Of a stretch of 64,000 nucleotides of DNA, positions 49,731 through 59,326 are shown one piece after another. Numbering within the stretch: position 1 is the stretch's first letter; every line of letters begins with the position of its first letter. Made by a program: the position numbers and the translations under genes. This stretch comes from an uncultured Collinsella sp. (lineage in GTDB: Bacteria > Actinomycetota > Coriobacteriia > Coriobacteriales > Coriobacteriaceae), in contig CAUEMA010000005.1 of NCBI GenBank assembly GCA_959018755.1, forward strand, positions 1 to 64,000, read 5' to 3'. The notes under the pieces are model-generated. The model worked only from the letters and a program-made list of their open reading frames with translations, had not been told where the DNA came from and ran no database searches.

Positions 49731-50987
49731 ATGGCTTCCACCAACTCCAACAAAGGTCGCGCCGTCGTGCTTTCCGCCGCGTGCGTCACCATGTTCTTCA
49801 TCAGCTCCATCGCGCTGTATTCCGTCGTGAGCAAGAACCTGCTCGCCGTCTACCCCGAGTGGTCGAGCGCCCTTACCTGGGCTTTCCCGGTCTTTCAGAC
49901 CATCATGGCCGTGACAGGCATCTTCGCCGGCCGCATCTCCGATAAGATCGGCCCGCGCAACGTCGTAATCGCCGCCGCCGTGTGCTACGGCGTGGGCTGG
50001 TTCATGTCCGGCACCGTCACCGAGCCGTGGCAGTTCTACCTGTGGTTCTCGCTCGTCGCTGCCATCGGCAACGGCCTGGGCTACAACCCGGCGCTCACCA
50101 CCGGCCAAAAGTGGTTCATCGACAAGAAAGGTCTCGCCTCCGGCATCACCCTGGCCGCTTCGACCGCCGGCCCCGCCGTGCTGTCCCCGGTGCTCGCCTC
50201 GCTGCTCATCCCGAGCCTGGGCATCTTTGGCGCCCTTAAGGCGCTCGGTGTCATCTTCTTTGTGACGATCGCCGCCTCCGCCCTGTTCCTGAAGGCCCCC
50301 GAGGCCGGCTGGCTACCCGAGGGCTTCGAGGCCCCCAAGGGCGGCGCGCATGCCGGCACCTTCGGTGACCTCACCCCGGGCGAGATGGTCAAGACCCCGC
50401 GCTTCTGGATCCTCATCGTCACCTTCGCCTTTGCCGCCACCGCGGGCACCCTGCTCGTGGGCAAGGTTGCCTCCATCGCCGCCGTCCAGCTCTTCGCCGA
50501 CCCCACGAGCGCCGCGGCCGTCGCCCTCGGCGGCGTGGTGGTCTCCGTCAACACCTGCGCCAACCTGGTTGGCCGCCTGTCCTTTGGCCAGATCATCGAC
50601 AAGCTCGGCGCCTACAAGTCGCTGCTCATCAGCCTTGTCATCACCATCGTCGCGCTCGTCATCATGTCGATGAGCTTTACGCAGAGCATGTTCTTTGTGG
50701 CGCTCGCCCTGCTCGGCTTTAGCTTTGGCGCCCTGCTCGTCATCTACCCGCCGCTCACCGGTGGCGCCTTTGGCACCAGCAACATCGGCGTCAACTACGG
50801 CATCATGTTTTTGGGCTATGCCGCTTCCACCTGGATCAGCCAGCCCATCACCGCCGTGCTGTATCACGCCGAGGCTGGCAGCGCCGCCTACCAGCAGTCC
50901 TTCTACGGCGCCATTGTGATCGCCGCCATCGCCGTCGTGCTCACCGTCTACATGATGGTCTCCGACAGCAAGAAGAAGTCCGCCTAG
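49731..50987 (+). CDS. OFA-family MFS transporter
   Basis: 418 residues, 12 membrane segments. GRISDKIGPRNVVIAAAVCYGVGW is the loop 2-3 motif; GNGLGYNPALTTGQKWFIDKKGLASGITLAASTAGPAVLSPV is typical of oxalate/formate-antiporter-like MFS proteins. Such carriers move organic acids. It is 66 bases after the SDR gene and probably imports that enzyme's substrate or exports the product. Confidence 0.87.
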   Translation: MASTNSNKGRAVVLSAACVTMFFISSIALYSVVSKNLLAVYPEWSSALTWAFPVFQTIMAVTGIFAGRISDKIGPRNVVIAAAVCYGVGWFMSGTVTEPWQFYLWFSLVAAIGNGLGYNPALTTGQKWFIDKKGLASGITLAASTAGPAVLSPVLASLLIPSLGIFGALKALGVIFFVTIAASALFLKAPEAGWLPEGFEAPKGGAHAGTFGDLTPGEMVKTPRFWILIVTFAFAATAGTLLVGKVASIAAVQLFADPTSAAAVALGGVVVSVNTCANLVGRLSFGQIIDKLGAYKSLLISLVITIVALVIMSMSFTQSMFFVALALLGFSFGALLVIYPPLTGGAFGTSNIGVNYGIMFLGYAASTWISQPITAVLYHAEAGSAAYQQSFYGAIVIAAIAVVLTVYMMVSDSKKKSA

Positions 50988-50995
50988 TTTTACCG

Positions 50996-51027
50996 ATGCG
51001 ACAAAGGGACAGCCCCTTTGTCGCATT
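50996..51027. repeat. palindromic hairpin, family 3, copy after the OFA gene
   Basis: ATGCGACAAAGGG and its complement around a short centre, 8 bases past the MFS stop and within the operon. It might trim or stabilise the upstream message. Confidence 0.78.
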
Positions 51028-51056
51028 CCACCGGCCACCAGTATTAAGGAGTCGAA

Positions 51057-52097
51057 ATGTCTGAGCTCAACCCCGTCCGCATTGCCGTTATCGGCGCCGG
51101 CGCCATGGGCCGCAACCACATCCGCTTTGTCACCGAGGAGCCCGAGGCCGAGCTCGTCGCCATCGCCGACGCCTTTGAGGGCGCCCGCGTCACGGCCGAG
51201 GCCGCCGGCGTGCCGTTTTACACCGATCCCGCCCAGATGATGGACGAGGTCAAGCCCGAGGCCGTCATTATCGCCACCCCCAACGACCTGCACCTGGGCG
51301 TTGCCCGCGAGGCTGTGAAGCGCAACATCGTGCCGCTGGTCGAAAAGCCGATCTCCAACGATCTTGAGGATGCCCAGGCCTTCGCCGCCGAGGCCGAGAC
51401 CGCCGGCGTGCCCGTGCTCGTGGGCCAGCACCGTCGCCACAATCCCTTCGTCAACAAAGCCAAGGAGATCATCGAGTCCGGCGAGCTGGGCAAGCTCACC
51501 GTATCGAGCTTCCACTACATGATCTATAAGAATGACGAGTACTTCGACGTCGAGTGGCGCCGCAAGAAGGGTGCCGGCCCGATCCTGGTCAACCTGGTGC
51601 ACGATGTCGACCTGCTCCGCTATCTGCTGGGCGAGCCCGTTGCCGTCCAGGGTATGCAGTCCAGCGCCGCCCGCGGTTTTGAGACCGAGGACTCCGCCGT
51701 GGTCAACGTCCGTTTTGCCGATGGCGCGCTTGCGAGCATGACCATCTCCGACGCCACCGCCAGCCCCTGGAACTGGGAGGCCACCGCTCGCGAGGATCCG
51801 CAGTACCGCCCCTTCGACGCCGACGCCTACTTTATCGGCGGCACTAAGGGCGCCCTTTCGCTGCCCCGCCTACACCAGTTCTCCTACGACGGCGACTCCA
51901 ACTGGCACAAGCCGCTGCAGATGGAAATCCCGGCTGTGGACCCGGCGCTGCCGCACAAGATGCAGCTCAAGCACTTTGTGAAGGTCGTTCGCCGCGAGGT
52001 CGAGCCCGTCGTGACCCCCGCCGACAACGTCAAAACGCTCACGCTGCTCAACGCCGTCAAAGAGGCCGCCGAGACCGGCCAACTCGTCGAGCTGTAA
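51057..52097 (+). CDS. Gfo/Idh/MocA-family oxidoreductase
   Basis: 346 residues. The N-terminal Rossmann domain begins RIAVIGAGAMGRNHIRF, followed by ATPNDLHLGVA and VEKPIS (the EKP motif). The C-terminal domain includes GAGPILVNLVHDVDLLRYLLGE with the His of the active site. It acts on sugars, inositols or similar cyclic polyols with NAD(P). It is the third member of the LysR-linked operon; with the SDR it could carry out two successive redox steps. Confidence 0.9.
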   Translation: MSELNPVRIAVIGAGAMGRNHIRFVTEEPEAELVAIADAFEGARVTAEAAGVPFYTDPAQMMDEVKPEAVIIATPNDLHLGVAREAVKRNIVPLVEKPISNDLEDAQAFAAEAETAGVPVLVGQHRRHNPFVNKAKEIIESGELGKLTVSSFHYMIYKNDEYFDVEWRRKKGAGPILVNLVHDVDLLRYLLGEPVAVQGMQSSAARGFETEDSAVVNVRFADGALASMTISDATASPWNWEATAREDPQYRPFDADAYFIGGTKGALSLPRLHQFSYDGDSNWHKPLQMEIPAVDPALPHKMQLKHFVKVVRREVEPVVTPADNVKTLTLLNAVKEAAETGQLVEL

Positions 52098-52153
52098 TGC
52101 CTTAGGCCTGACCGCGGCAAAACTCATGCCGAGCCCCTCGGTCCGCCACCAAC

Positions 52154-52203
52154 AAGCCCCTCTTCTTTGCCCCACGAGCAGCCTCCTGCCCGCGGGGCTT
52201 TTT
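52154..52203 (+). terminator. terminator after the Gfo/Idh gene
   Basis: AAGCCCC/GGGGCTT arms with T5 after the second arm, about 60 bases past the stop. Confidence 0.65.
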
Positions 52204-52226
52204 GCACCTCAGCTTGATTCGTTCGC

Positions 52227-52382
52227 CACGAAATGGGCCTATCTACTACGTTTAACCGATTACCCCCAACCATACCGAATTTCGCGAAATAAAAACCGCA
52301 GGTAGACGGCTTGCGTATTTTCGGAAAACCGGGGGATGGTCGACCCATACGGGTTAAACGTAGTAGATAGGTCATTTTCGTG
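52227..52382. repeat. long palindrome, family 8 (CCTATCTACTACGTTTAACC)
   Basis: Terminal arms of 31 bases (52227-52257 and 52352-52382) with one or two mismatches enclose a centre of about 94 bases. Lies between the operon terminator and tex, about 80 bases upstream of tex. Confidence 0.82.
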
Positions 52383-52465
52383 GCACGGCCCAAAACAGTC
52401 TTTTGGGACGGGTGGTATCCTTGGTAGCTCTGTGCTGCAAACGCACCTTTACCGCAAGGAGTTTC

Positions 52466-54613
52466 ATGGATCTTATCGCCCAGCTCGCCCGCGAGCTCAA
52501 CCTTAAGGCCGCCAACATCGAGGCGGCCGTCAAGCTCATCGACGAGGGCAACACCATCCCCTTTATCTCGCGCTACCGCAAGGAAGCCACGGGCGGCATG
52601 GACGACGTCGCCCTGCGCACACTCGCCGAGCGCCTGTCTTACCTGCGCAATCTTGAGCAGCGCAAAGAGGACGTCATCCTGCTCATCGATGCCCAAGGCA
52701 AACTCACGCCCGAGCTCGAGCAGCAGATTCGCGAGGCCACGCAGCTCCAGCGTGTCGAGGACCTCTACAAGCCCTACCGCAAAAAGCGTATGACCCGCGC
52801 GCAGAAGGCCCGCGAGGCAGGCCTGGAGCCGCTTGCCAACATGATCATCATGCAGGCATCCGCCAAGGGCAGCGCACTCGACGCCGCCGCGGTATACGTC
52901 AATGATGAGGCCGGCTTCGACACGCCCGAAAAGGCGCTCGCCGGTGCCGCCGACATCGTGGCCGAAACGGTAGCCGAGGACCCCGAGAACGTCGCCGACC
53001 TGCGCGCCTTTACGCAAAACACCGCCGATATCGTCGTCGAAGCCACCGACCCCGCCGAGAAGACCCCCTACGAGCCGTACTACAGCTATGACGAGCCGCT
53101 GCGCCGTATACCCAACCACCGCGTGTTGGCTATCGATCGCGGTGAGCGCGAGGGCAAGCTCCGCGTGCGCGTGAACGTCGACGGCGCCGCCGCCACGGCA
53201 CGCCTCGGAAGCCGTTGGCCCCGCCGTCAGGGCGTGTTTGCTCCCATCTTCGATGCCGCCATCGCCGACGGCTACAAGCGCCTCATGGCCCCCTCGCTGG
53301 AGCGCGAGGCCCGCGCCAAACTCACCGTTCGCGCCCAGACCGAGGCCATCAACGTCTTTGCCAAGAATCTCGAGGGCCTGCTCTCGGCGCGCCCCGTGCG
53401 CGGCGCCCGCGTGCTCGCGCTCGATCCGGGCTATCGCACCGGCTGCAAGATCGCCGTCATGGACGAGACCGGCAAGCTGCTCGACCACGGCGTGGTCTAT
53501 CCCACCAAGCCGCGCCACGACGTCGCCGGCACCAAGCGCGAACTCGCCCGCCTCGTCAAGAAGGACGGCGTCAACACTATCGTCATCGGCAACGGCACCG
53601 CCAGCCGTGAGACCGAGGAAGTCGTCTCGGAGTTCATTGCCGAGCAGGCGCCCGGGCTACGATACACCATCGTCAACGAGGCCGGCGCATCGGTGTACTC
53701 CGCCTCCGAGCTCGCCAGCCAGGAGTATCCCGACCTGGACGTCACCGTGCGTGGCGCCATGAGCCTGGGCCGCCGCCTGCAGGATCCGTTGGCAGAGCTC
53801 GTCAAGATTCCGCCCCAGTCCATCGGTGTGGGCCAGTACCAGTACGACCTTGACCAGGCAGAGCTTTCGCGCACCCTGGGCCACGTGGTGGAGGACGTCG
53901 TCAACCGCGTGGGCGTCGACGTCAACACCGCAAGCGCGAGCCTGCTGGGATACGTATCGGGCATCACGCCGAGCGTAGCCAAGAACATCGTGGCCTACCG
54001 CGAGGAAAACGGCGCCTTTACCGATCGCCGCCAGCTCAAGAAGGTCCCCAAGTTGGGACCCAAGGCATATCTCAACGCCGCGGGCTTCCTGCGCATCAGC
54101 GGCGGCAAGAACCCGCTCGACGCGACAAGTGTCCATCCCGAGAGCTACGAGGTGGCCACGTCCGTCCTAGAGCGCGCAGGCGTTAAAGCCAGCGAGCTCA
54201 GCCGCGGCGGCGTGCCCGACATCGAGCGCCGTCTGGGCAACATCTCGACGCTGGCAAGCGACCTGGACTGCGGCACCCTCACGCTCATCGACATTGTCAA
54301 CGAGCTCAAGAAGCCCGGTCGCGACCCGCGCGACGACGCGCCCGAGGTGGTCTTTAGCCGCTCGGCACTTTCTATCGACGACCTGGAGCCGGGCATGGAG
54401 CTCAAGGGCACGGTGCGCAACGTTGTGGACTTTGGCGCCTTCGTCGACGTGGGCGTACATCAGGACGGCCTCGTGCATATCTCCAAGCTGGCCAACCGCT
54501 TTATCAAGCACCCGAGCGACGTAGTGCGCGTCGGCGACACGGTCAAGGTATGGGTAGAAAAGGTCGATCGCGACCGCAAGAAAATCTCGCTCACCATGGT
54601 GCAGGGCAAATAA
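52466..54613 (+). CDS. tex: Tex-family transcription accessory protein
   Basis: 715 residues, the full Tex layout: helical N-terminal region (PFISRYRKEATGGMDDVALRTL), YqgF/RNase H-like domain (ALDPGYRTGCKIAVMDETGKLLDHGVVYP, about 330-430), helix-hairpin-helix (VNTASASLLGYVSGITPSVAKNIVAYRE) and C-terminal S1 RNA-binding domain (GTVRNVVDFGAFVDVGVHQDGLVH, about 645-710). It binds nucleic acid and transcription complexes. The start at 52466 has AAGGAG upstream. Confidence 0.95.
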   Translation: MDLIAQLARELNLKAANIEAAVKLIDEGNTIPFISRYRKEATGGMDDVALRTLAERLSYLRNLEQRKEDVILLIDAQGKLTPELEQQIREATQLQRVEDLYKPYRKKRMTRAQKAREAGLEPLANMIIMQASAKGSALDAAAVYVNDEAGFDTPEKALAGAADIVAETVAEDPENVADLRAFTQNTADIVVEATDPAEKTPYEPYYSYDEPLRRIPNHRVLAIDRGEREGKLRVRVNVDGAAATARLGSRWPRRQGVFAPIFDAAIADGYKRLMAPSLEREARAKLTVRAQTEAINVFAKNLEGLLSARPVRGARVLALDPGYRTGCKIAVMDETGKLLDHGVVYPTKPRHDVAGTKRELARLVKKDGVNTIVIGNGTASRETEEVVSEFIAEQAPGLRYTIVNEAGASVYSASELASQEYPDLDVTVRGAMSLGRRLQDPLAELVKIPPQSIGVGQYQYDLDQAELSRTLGHVVEDVVNRVGVDVNTASASLLGYVSGITPSVAKNIVAYREENGAFTDRRQLKKVPKLGPKAYLNAAGFLRISGGKNPLDATSVHPESYEVATSVLERAGVKASELSRGGVPDIERRLGNISTLASDLDCGTLTLIDIVNELKKPGRDPRDDAPEVVFSRSALSIDDLEPGMELKGTVRNVVDFGAFVDVGVHQDGLVHISKLANRFIKHPSDVVRVGDTVKVWVEKVDRDRKKISLTMVQGK

Positions 54614-54623
54614 TCCGGCATAA

Positions 54624-54662
54624 AAATCGGACAAACAAGCCCAGGCCCGTTTGTCCGATTAA
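54624..54662 (-). terminator. hairpin between tex and the aldolase gene
   Basis: AATCGGACAAAC pairs with GTTTGTCCGATT; T5 follows on the minus strand. Between convergent genes, so useful mainly for the aldolase. Confidence 0.7.
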
Positions 54663-54691
54663 CAGGCACGTCTCCGTACACACCACAACAA

Positions 54692-54723
54692 AAAGGTGCC
54701 GCCCATCAAAGAGGCGGCACCAA
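54692..54723 (-). terminator. second terminator hairpin for the aldolase gene
   Basis: GGTGCCGCC/GGCGGCACC with TTTTTG on the minus strand. Confidence 0.72.
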
Positions 54724-54767
54724 CAAAGTCTCATTCAGCTCAGAACCTACTGGCAAGCTCGTGTCGG

Positions 54768-54843
54768 CAGCCCCGGTCTTTCCTTTACCTGGCGCGGCCC
54801 TCGCGAAGCGCGTGAGCAATAGGGAAAGGGAAGGCCGGGGCGA
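54768..54843. repeat. palindromic repeat, family 9 (GCCCCGG...CCGGGGC)
   Basis: Imperfect arms (GCCCCGGTCTTTCC and GGGAAGGCCGGGGC region) with an internal CTCGCGAAGCGCG stem, about 30 bases from the aldolase stop. Confidence 0.6.
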
Positions 54844-54871
54844 ACAGCCCACGGCGCAGCCAGTGTTCGCC

Positions 54872-55576
54872 CTACGGCAGGATATGGAAGCCGAGCGAGG
54901 CGATATCTTTGGCAAAACCGCGCACGGTATCGAGCGAGACCTCGTACGGGTCGCGGCCGATGTTCTTGCGCTTGGCCAGGATGCTGTTGGGCACCGTGAT
55001 GATCTGGCAACCGCATCCTTCCGCCTGGTAAATGTTGATGAGCTCGCGCGTGGACGCCCACAGGACCTCACAGTTGGGCTTGGCGGCGGCCTTCTTGACC
55101 GACTCCGTCATAAACGGAATGGGATCGACGCCGGTGTCGGCGATGCGGCCGGCAAAGAGCGAGATGATGGACGGCGTCTCGGCGTCAACGGCCTCGACCA
55201 TCTCGTCGACCTGCTTAGGCGTAAAGATGGTGGTGACGTTGACCTTGATGCCGTCGGTCGAAAGCTTGCGCACCAACTCGGCGGTGGACTCGCCCTTGGT
55301 GGTCACGCACGGAATCTTGACGTAGACGTTCTCGGCCCAGGTAGCGATCTCGCGCGCCTCGACCTCCATGGTCTCGACGTCATCGGCAAAGACCTCAAAC
55401 GAGACGGACACATCGGTGATGTGGGCCAGGACCTCCTTGGCAAACGCGCGGTAATCCGTCACGCCGCCCTTCTTCATAAGGGACGGGTTGGTCGTGAAAC
55501 CCTGAACGTTGCCGTTCTCGTACATGTCGAGCATGCCCTCGAGGTTTGCACCGTCAGCGAACACCTTGATTGCCAT
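54872..55576 (-). CDS. transaldolase-like / fructose-6-phosphate aldolase
   Basis: 234 residues of the short TalC/FSA subfamily. IKVFADGANLEGMLDMYENGNVQGFTTNPSLMKKGG is the transaldolase N-terminus with Asp and the TNPSL motif; the Schiff-base Lys is in YVKIPC; TTIFTPKQV and SLFAGRIADTGVDP are further family motifs. Whether it is a true transaldolase or an aldolase is unclear; the length favours the short subfamily. The start is the ATG at 55576. Single gene. Confidence 0.87.
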   Translation of the reverse strand: MAIKVFADGANLEGMLDMYENGNVQGFTTNPSLMKKGGVTDYRAFAKEVLAHITDVSVSFEVFADDVETMEVEAREIATWAENVYVKIPCVTTKGESTAELVRKLSTDGIKVNVTTIFTPKQVDEMVEAVDAETPSIISLFAGRIADTGVDPIPFMTESVKKAAAKPNCEVLWASTRELINIYQAEGCGCQIITVPNSILAKRKNIGRDPYEVSLDTVRGFAKDIASLGFHILP

Positions 55577-55769
55577 CTGCCTGATTCCTTTCGTTTGCAC
55601 ACGGCCGGTAAGCTGCTAAACACTTTACCTATGTTTATCAAGGCGTGAGCTGCGGGTTTTTATCTTCTCGGCGAACGGTATAAACACCTCAGTGTTTGGA
55701 TTGATAAATCGATTGAGCATGCAAACGCAAAGAGTCACAGTTTGAGCAAACGCCAGAACGCGGGATTCA

Positions 55770-56597
55770 TTAGATGAGGCCGAAATGCCGCATCGCTGTG
55801 ACGGTGCCGTCGTGTGCGACATCGTCGGTCACGTAGTCGGCGACCGCCTTGACCTCGGGCATGGCGTTGCCCATGGCGACAGCCGTCTCGACGGCAGCGA
55901 GCATGCCCAGGTCGTTGCCCGAATCGCCAAAGCCAAAGGTGCGCGCATTTCCCTCGCGGCCCAGATACGCCAGCGCTCGCGCCACGCCCACGCCCTTGTC
56001 GATGCCCTTGGGGCTCAGCTCTCGATTCCGACCACCGGTGTTGCACAGCTCAAACTCGCGATCGATAAAGCCGTCGTCGTTGGCTACGCGAGCCAAACTG
56101 GGCACATCGAGGCACACCTTGCCTACGCGCAGACGGCCGTCGACGCGCATTTCCTCGGCGCTGTGCACCACAGAAGTGCCGATCAGAGACGACTGCTCAA
56201 CACCCGCGGATTCCAGGGCAAAAGTAGCCACGTTGGTCTCGAAAAAGGCCTCAATCCCTGCCGCAGCCATACGGCGTACAAGCTCCTCGATAACGTCTTC
56301 GTCAAAGCAGTCCTCGTGTACCACGCGGCCCTTGACCTCGAGCGTCGCTCCCGCCATGGCAACGACACCCGCAGGCTCCAAAGCGCGCAGACCATCGGCA
56401 ATTAGCCACAGGGGACGACCCGTGCAGATAAATGCCTGGTGACCCGCATTGCGCAGACGACCAAATGCATCGACAACAGCCTTCGACGGATGGACTGCAT
56501 TGAAGTCCTTATCGGTCATATCGTCGGGATCGAACGACGTCAGCGTGCCGTCCACGTCAAAAAAGAGCACAGCGGATTCGGGGCACGCATCAATCAT
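55770..56597 (-). CDS. Cof-type HAD family hydrolase
   Basis: 275 residues. HAD motif I FFDVDGTLTSF at the N-terminus, motif II in ICTGRP, motif III Lys in PKGIDKGVGV, and motif IV GFGDSGNDLGML. The cap is the type IIB of Cof/YbiV phosphatases, acting on sugar phosphates or nucleotides. Exact substrate unknown. It is divergent from rlmKL. Confidence 0.9.
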   Translation of the reverse strand: MIDACPESAVLFFDVDGTLTSFDPDDMTDKDFNAVHPSKAVVDAFGRLRNAGHQAFICTGRPLWLIADGLRALEPAGVVAMAGATLEVKGRVVHEDCFDEDVIEELVRRMAAAGIEAFFETNVATFALESAGVEQSSLIGTSVVHSAEEMRVDGRLRVGKVCLDVPSLARVANDDGFIDREFELCNTGGRNRELSPKGIDKGVGVARALAYLGREGNARTFGFGDSGNDLGMLAAVETAVAMGNAMPEVKAVADYVTDDVAHDGTVTAMRHFGLI

Positions 56598-56672
56598 ATG
56601 GGTTCCTTTCGGGGGCGAGAGTAAACGAAGTATCCATCATATAATGGAGCGACGCAACCAGAGAGGTCACCC

Positions 56673-59231
56673 ATGGAATTTTACGCAAGCTGCCCCGAGG
56701 GCTTTGAGTCCGCACTCGCCGATGAGCTTAAACGCCTCGGGCTTTCGCATGTCCGCCGCTTGAAGGGCCGCGCTACGTTTGAGGGCGAGCTCGAAGAAGG
56801 CTATCGCGCCTGTCTGTGGTCGCGCCTGGCGAGCCGCGTGTTCGTGGTACTCGGGCGCTTTGAGGCGCAGGATGCCGATGAACTGTACGATAGCGTTTAC
56901 GGCATCGCCTGGGAGAGCATCGTCCGCCCCGGCGCCACCATCGCCATCACCGCCCGCGGCGTGACCGAGCAGCTGCGCAACACGCGCTTCTCGGCCCTGC
57001 GCGCCAAGGACGCGCTGTGCGACCGTCTGGCCGAGACCACGGGCCGTCGCGCCGACGTCGATGCCGCCGACCCCGATGTTCACCTACTGCTTTCGCTGCG
57101 CCAGCGCCGCGCGAGCATAAGCCTGGACCTTTCGGGCGATCCGCTGTTCAAGCGCCTGCCGTCCGCGGCGACCCGTGCCGGCGAGGGCGCGCACGTGTTG
57201 CGCCCCGACTACGCCGCCCTGGTGCTGGCGCAGGTCGGCTGGACCGCACTGTGCGAGCGCGAGCTGACGGCCGACGATTACGAGAACGAAGCCCTGCCCA
57301 CGCTGGTCGACGCCTCGTGCGCCGGCAGCGGTCTGCTGCTGGAAGCCGTGAACATTCTGACTGACCGCGCCCCGGGTTTTGCACGCGAGCGCTGGGGTTT
57401 TGAGGGCTGGCAGCTGCATGATGCCGCCCTGTGGGAGCAGCTGCTTGCCGAGGCGCGCGAGCGCGAGACCGCAGCGCGCGAGCGCCAGGCGCGTATCGTT
57501 GCCGTAGACATCAACCCCGCTGCCCGAAAGACCGCCGAGCGCATGGTCAAGTGCGCCGGCTACAAGCGCTTTGTCGATTTTTGCGCCGCCAAGTCCGCCA
57601 CCGTGCTGGACCATGCGGGCGCCGTCGCCGGCGCCGCCGTGGTCGCAGACACCACCGAGACCCCGCTTTCGCTCATGCACGACGCCATGGCGTTGATCGG
57701 CGAGCTGCGCCGCGCGCCCGAGCTCGCTTCGGCACCGGTCGCCGCGCTCACCCGCGATGGCCTTATGGCCCGCGCGCTCCATGCCGAGCCCGCGCGCTCC
57801 ATCGCCGTCATGCCCAATAACGAAGAGGCAACTATTGAGGTTTGGCCCTCGCTCGACCACGCCGCCGCGGCATTTGAAGCTGCGACCAGCGCAGATGCCG
57901 AGAAGCAGACCGCAGACGCTCATGACGAAGCCGCCGATACTCCCATGCCCGAACCTGCTGCCACGCTCGACCTGGGCGACGGCAAGCCGCTGCCCGTGCT
58001 CATCCCGGAGTCCGAGCAGTTCGCCAACCGCCTGCGTAAGAACGCCCGTCTGCGTCGCAAGTGGGCAAAGCGCGAGGGCGTGAGCTGCTACCGCGTCTAT
58101 GATGCCGACCTACCCGACTACTCCGCCGCCATCGACCTGTACGAGGGCTGCCCGCAGACGCCGGGCCGCTGGCTCGTCATCGCCGAATACGCCGCACCCA
58201 AGACCATCGATCCCGCGCTGGCCCAGGCCCGCATGCTCGACATCTTGGCCATCGCACCGCGCATCCTGGATGTTCCGGCCGAGCATGTGCACGCCAAGGC
58301 CCGCATGCGTTCGCGCGGCGGCTCGCAGTACGGCAAGCAGGGCGCCGGCAAGGGCGGCTCGGGCGAGCGCGCCAACATCGCGCGCCGTCGCCTGCCGCTC
58401 ATCGAAGAGGGCGGCCTTACCTTTGCCGTCAACTTTGACGACTATTTGGATGTAGGCATCTTCCTGGACCACCGCGTCACCCGCAACCTGGTGCGCGAGC
58501 ACGCAAAACAGGCGCGCCGCTTCCTCAATCTGTTCGCCTACACCGGTACCGCCACCTGCTATGCGGCGGACGGCGGCGTCGAGGAGACTGTGACGGTTGA
58601 CCTTTCCAACACCTACCTGGACTGGGCCGAACGCAACATGCGTCAGAACGGCTTTGTGGGGCCGCAGCATCACTTTGTGCGCGACGACGTGCTCGCTTGG
58701 ATTCGCGACCAGCGCCAGACGCGCAACCGCTGGGACCTGATTTTTGTCGACCCGCCCACGTTTTCGAACTCGTCCAAGATGGGCCGTCGCACCTGGGATG
58801 TCCAGCGCGACCATGTTGAGCTTTTGGCCGGCGTATCGCGCCTGCTCACACAGGGCGGACATGCCATCTTTAGCTGCAACCTGCGCGGCTTCCGCCCCGA
58901 GACGCGTAAGCTCGCACGCGCGGGCGTCGTGCTGGAGGACATTACGGCGCAGACCATCCCCGAGGATTTCGCACGCAACCAGAAGGTGCACCATTGCTAT
59001 ATCGTGCGCCGCCTGCCCATCGAGGATGCCATGGCCGAAGTCGGCTTTAGCGCCGAGGAAATTGCCGAGCGAACCGAGGAGCTGCGCAACCCCGAAGCCC
59101 GCAAGCCTCGCGCGGCAGCACCCACGCACGCGCAGACCGGCAACGGCAAGTCCAACTTTGCCGGCAAACCCTCCCCCGCCGGCAAGCCCAAAAAGAAGAA
59201 GTTCTACGCCAGCAAGCCCAAGGGCAAATAA
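56673..59231 (+). CDS. RlmKL-type 23S rRNA methyltransferase with a degenerate RlmL half
   Basis: 852 residues. N-terminal THUMP domain (about 1-160), a first Rossmann domain (about 190-370) and a second (about 460-760). In E. coli RlmKL the first makes m2G2445 and the second m7G2069. The second is intact (FLNLFAYTGTATCYAADGG, and IFVDPPTFSNSSKM near 693). The first has SCAGSGLLLEA in place of MCGSGT and AVVADTTETPLS where NPPYGER should be, so its catalytic loop seems lost; an acidic low-complexity linker follows (about 375-450). A basic KPKKKKFYASKPKGK tail ends the protein. Confidence 0.88.
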   Translation: MEFYASCPEGFESALADELKRLGLSHVRRLKGRATFEGELEEGYRACLWSRLASRVFVVLGRFEAQDADELYDSVYGIAWESIVRPGATIAITARGVTEQLRNTRFSALRAKDALCDRLAETTGRRADVDAADPDVHLLLSLRQRRASISLDLSGDPLFKRLPSAATRAGEGAHVLRPDYAALVLAQVGWTALCERELTADDYENEALPTLVDASCAGSGLLLEAVNILTDRAPGFARERWGFEGWQLHDAALWEQLLAEARERETAARERQARIVAVDINPAARKTAERMVKCAGYKRFVDFCAAKSATVLDHAGAVAGAAVVADTTETPLSLMHDAMALIGELRRAPELASAPVAALTRDGLMARALHAEPARSIAVMPNNEEATIEVWPSLDHAAAAFEAATSADAEKQTADAHDEAADTPMPEPAATLDLGDGKPLPVLIPESEQFANRLRKNARLRRKWAKREGVSCYRVYDADLPDYSAAIDLYEGCPQTPGRWLVIAEYAAPKTIDPALAQARMLDILAIAPRILDVPAEHVHAKARMRSRGGSQYGKQGAGKGGSGERANIARRRLPLIEEGGLTFAVNFDDYLDVGIFLDHRVTRNLVREHAKQARRFLNLFAYTGTATCYAADGGVEETVTVDLSNTYLDWAERNMRQNGFVGPQHHFVRDDVLAWIRDQRQTRNRWDLIFVDPPTFSNSSKMGRRTWDVQRDHVELLAGVSRLLTQGGHAIFSCNLRGFRPETRKLARAGVVLEDITAQTIPEDFARNQKVHHCYIVRRLPIEDAMAEVGFSAEEIAERTEELRNPEARKPRAAAPTHAQTGNGKSNFAGKPSPAGKPKKKKFYASKPKGK

Positions 59232-59235
59232 ACAA

Positions 59236-59302
59236 AGTTGCGGTGGAATAGTTCCTATAAATGCCTGGCAAAGGCCCAAACAGGAACTATTTCACCGCAA
59301 CT
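59236..59302. repeat. palindromic repeat, family 5, copy 2
   Basis: AGTTGCGGTGGAATAGTTCC and its complement (21 bp with one G-T pair), 4 bases past the rlmKL stop. The same sequence in decayed form is at 32024-32092. Confidence 0.85.
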
Positions 59303-59326
59303 CATAGTGGGATGGCGGATGCCGGC

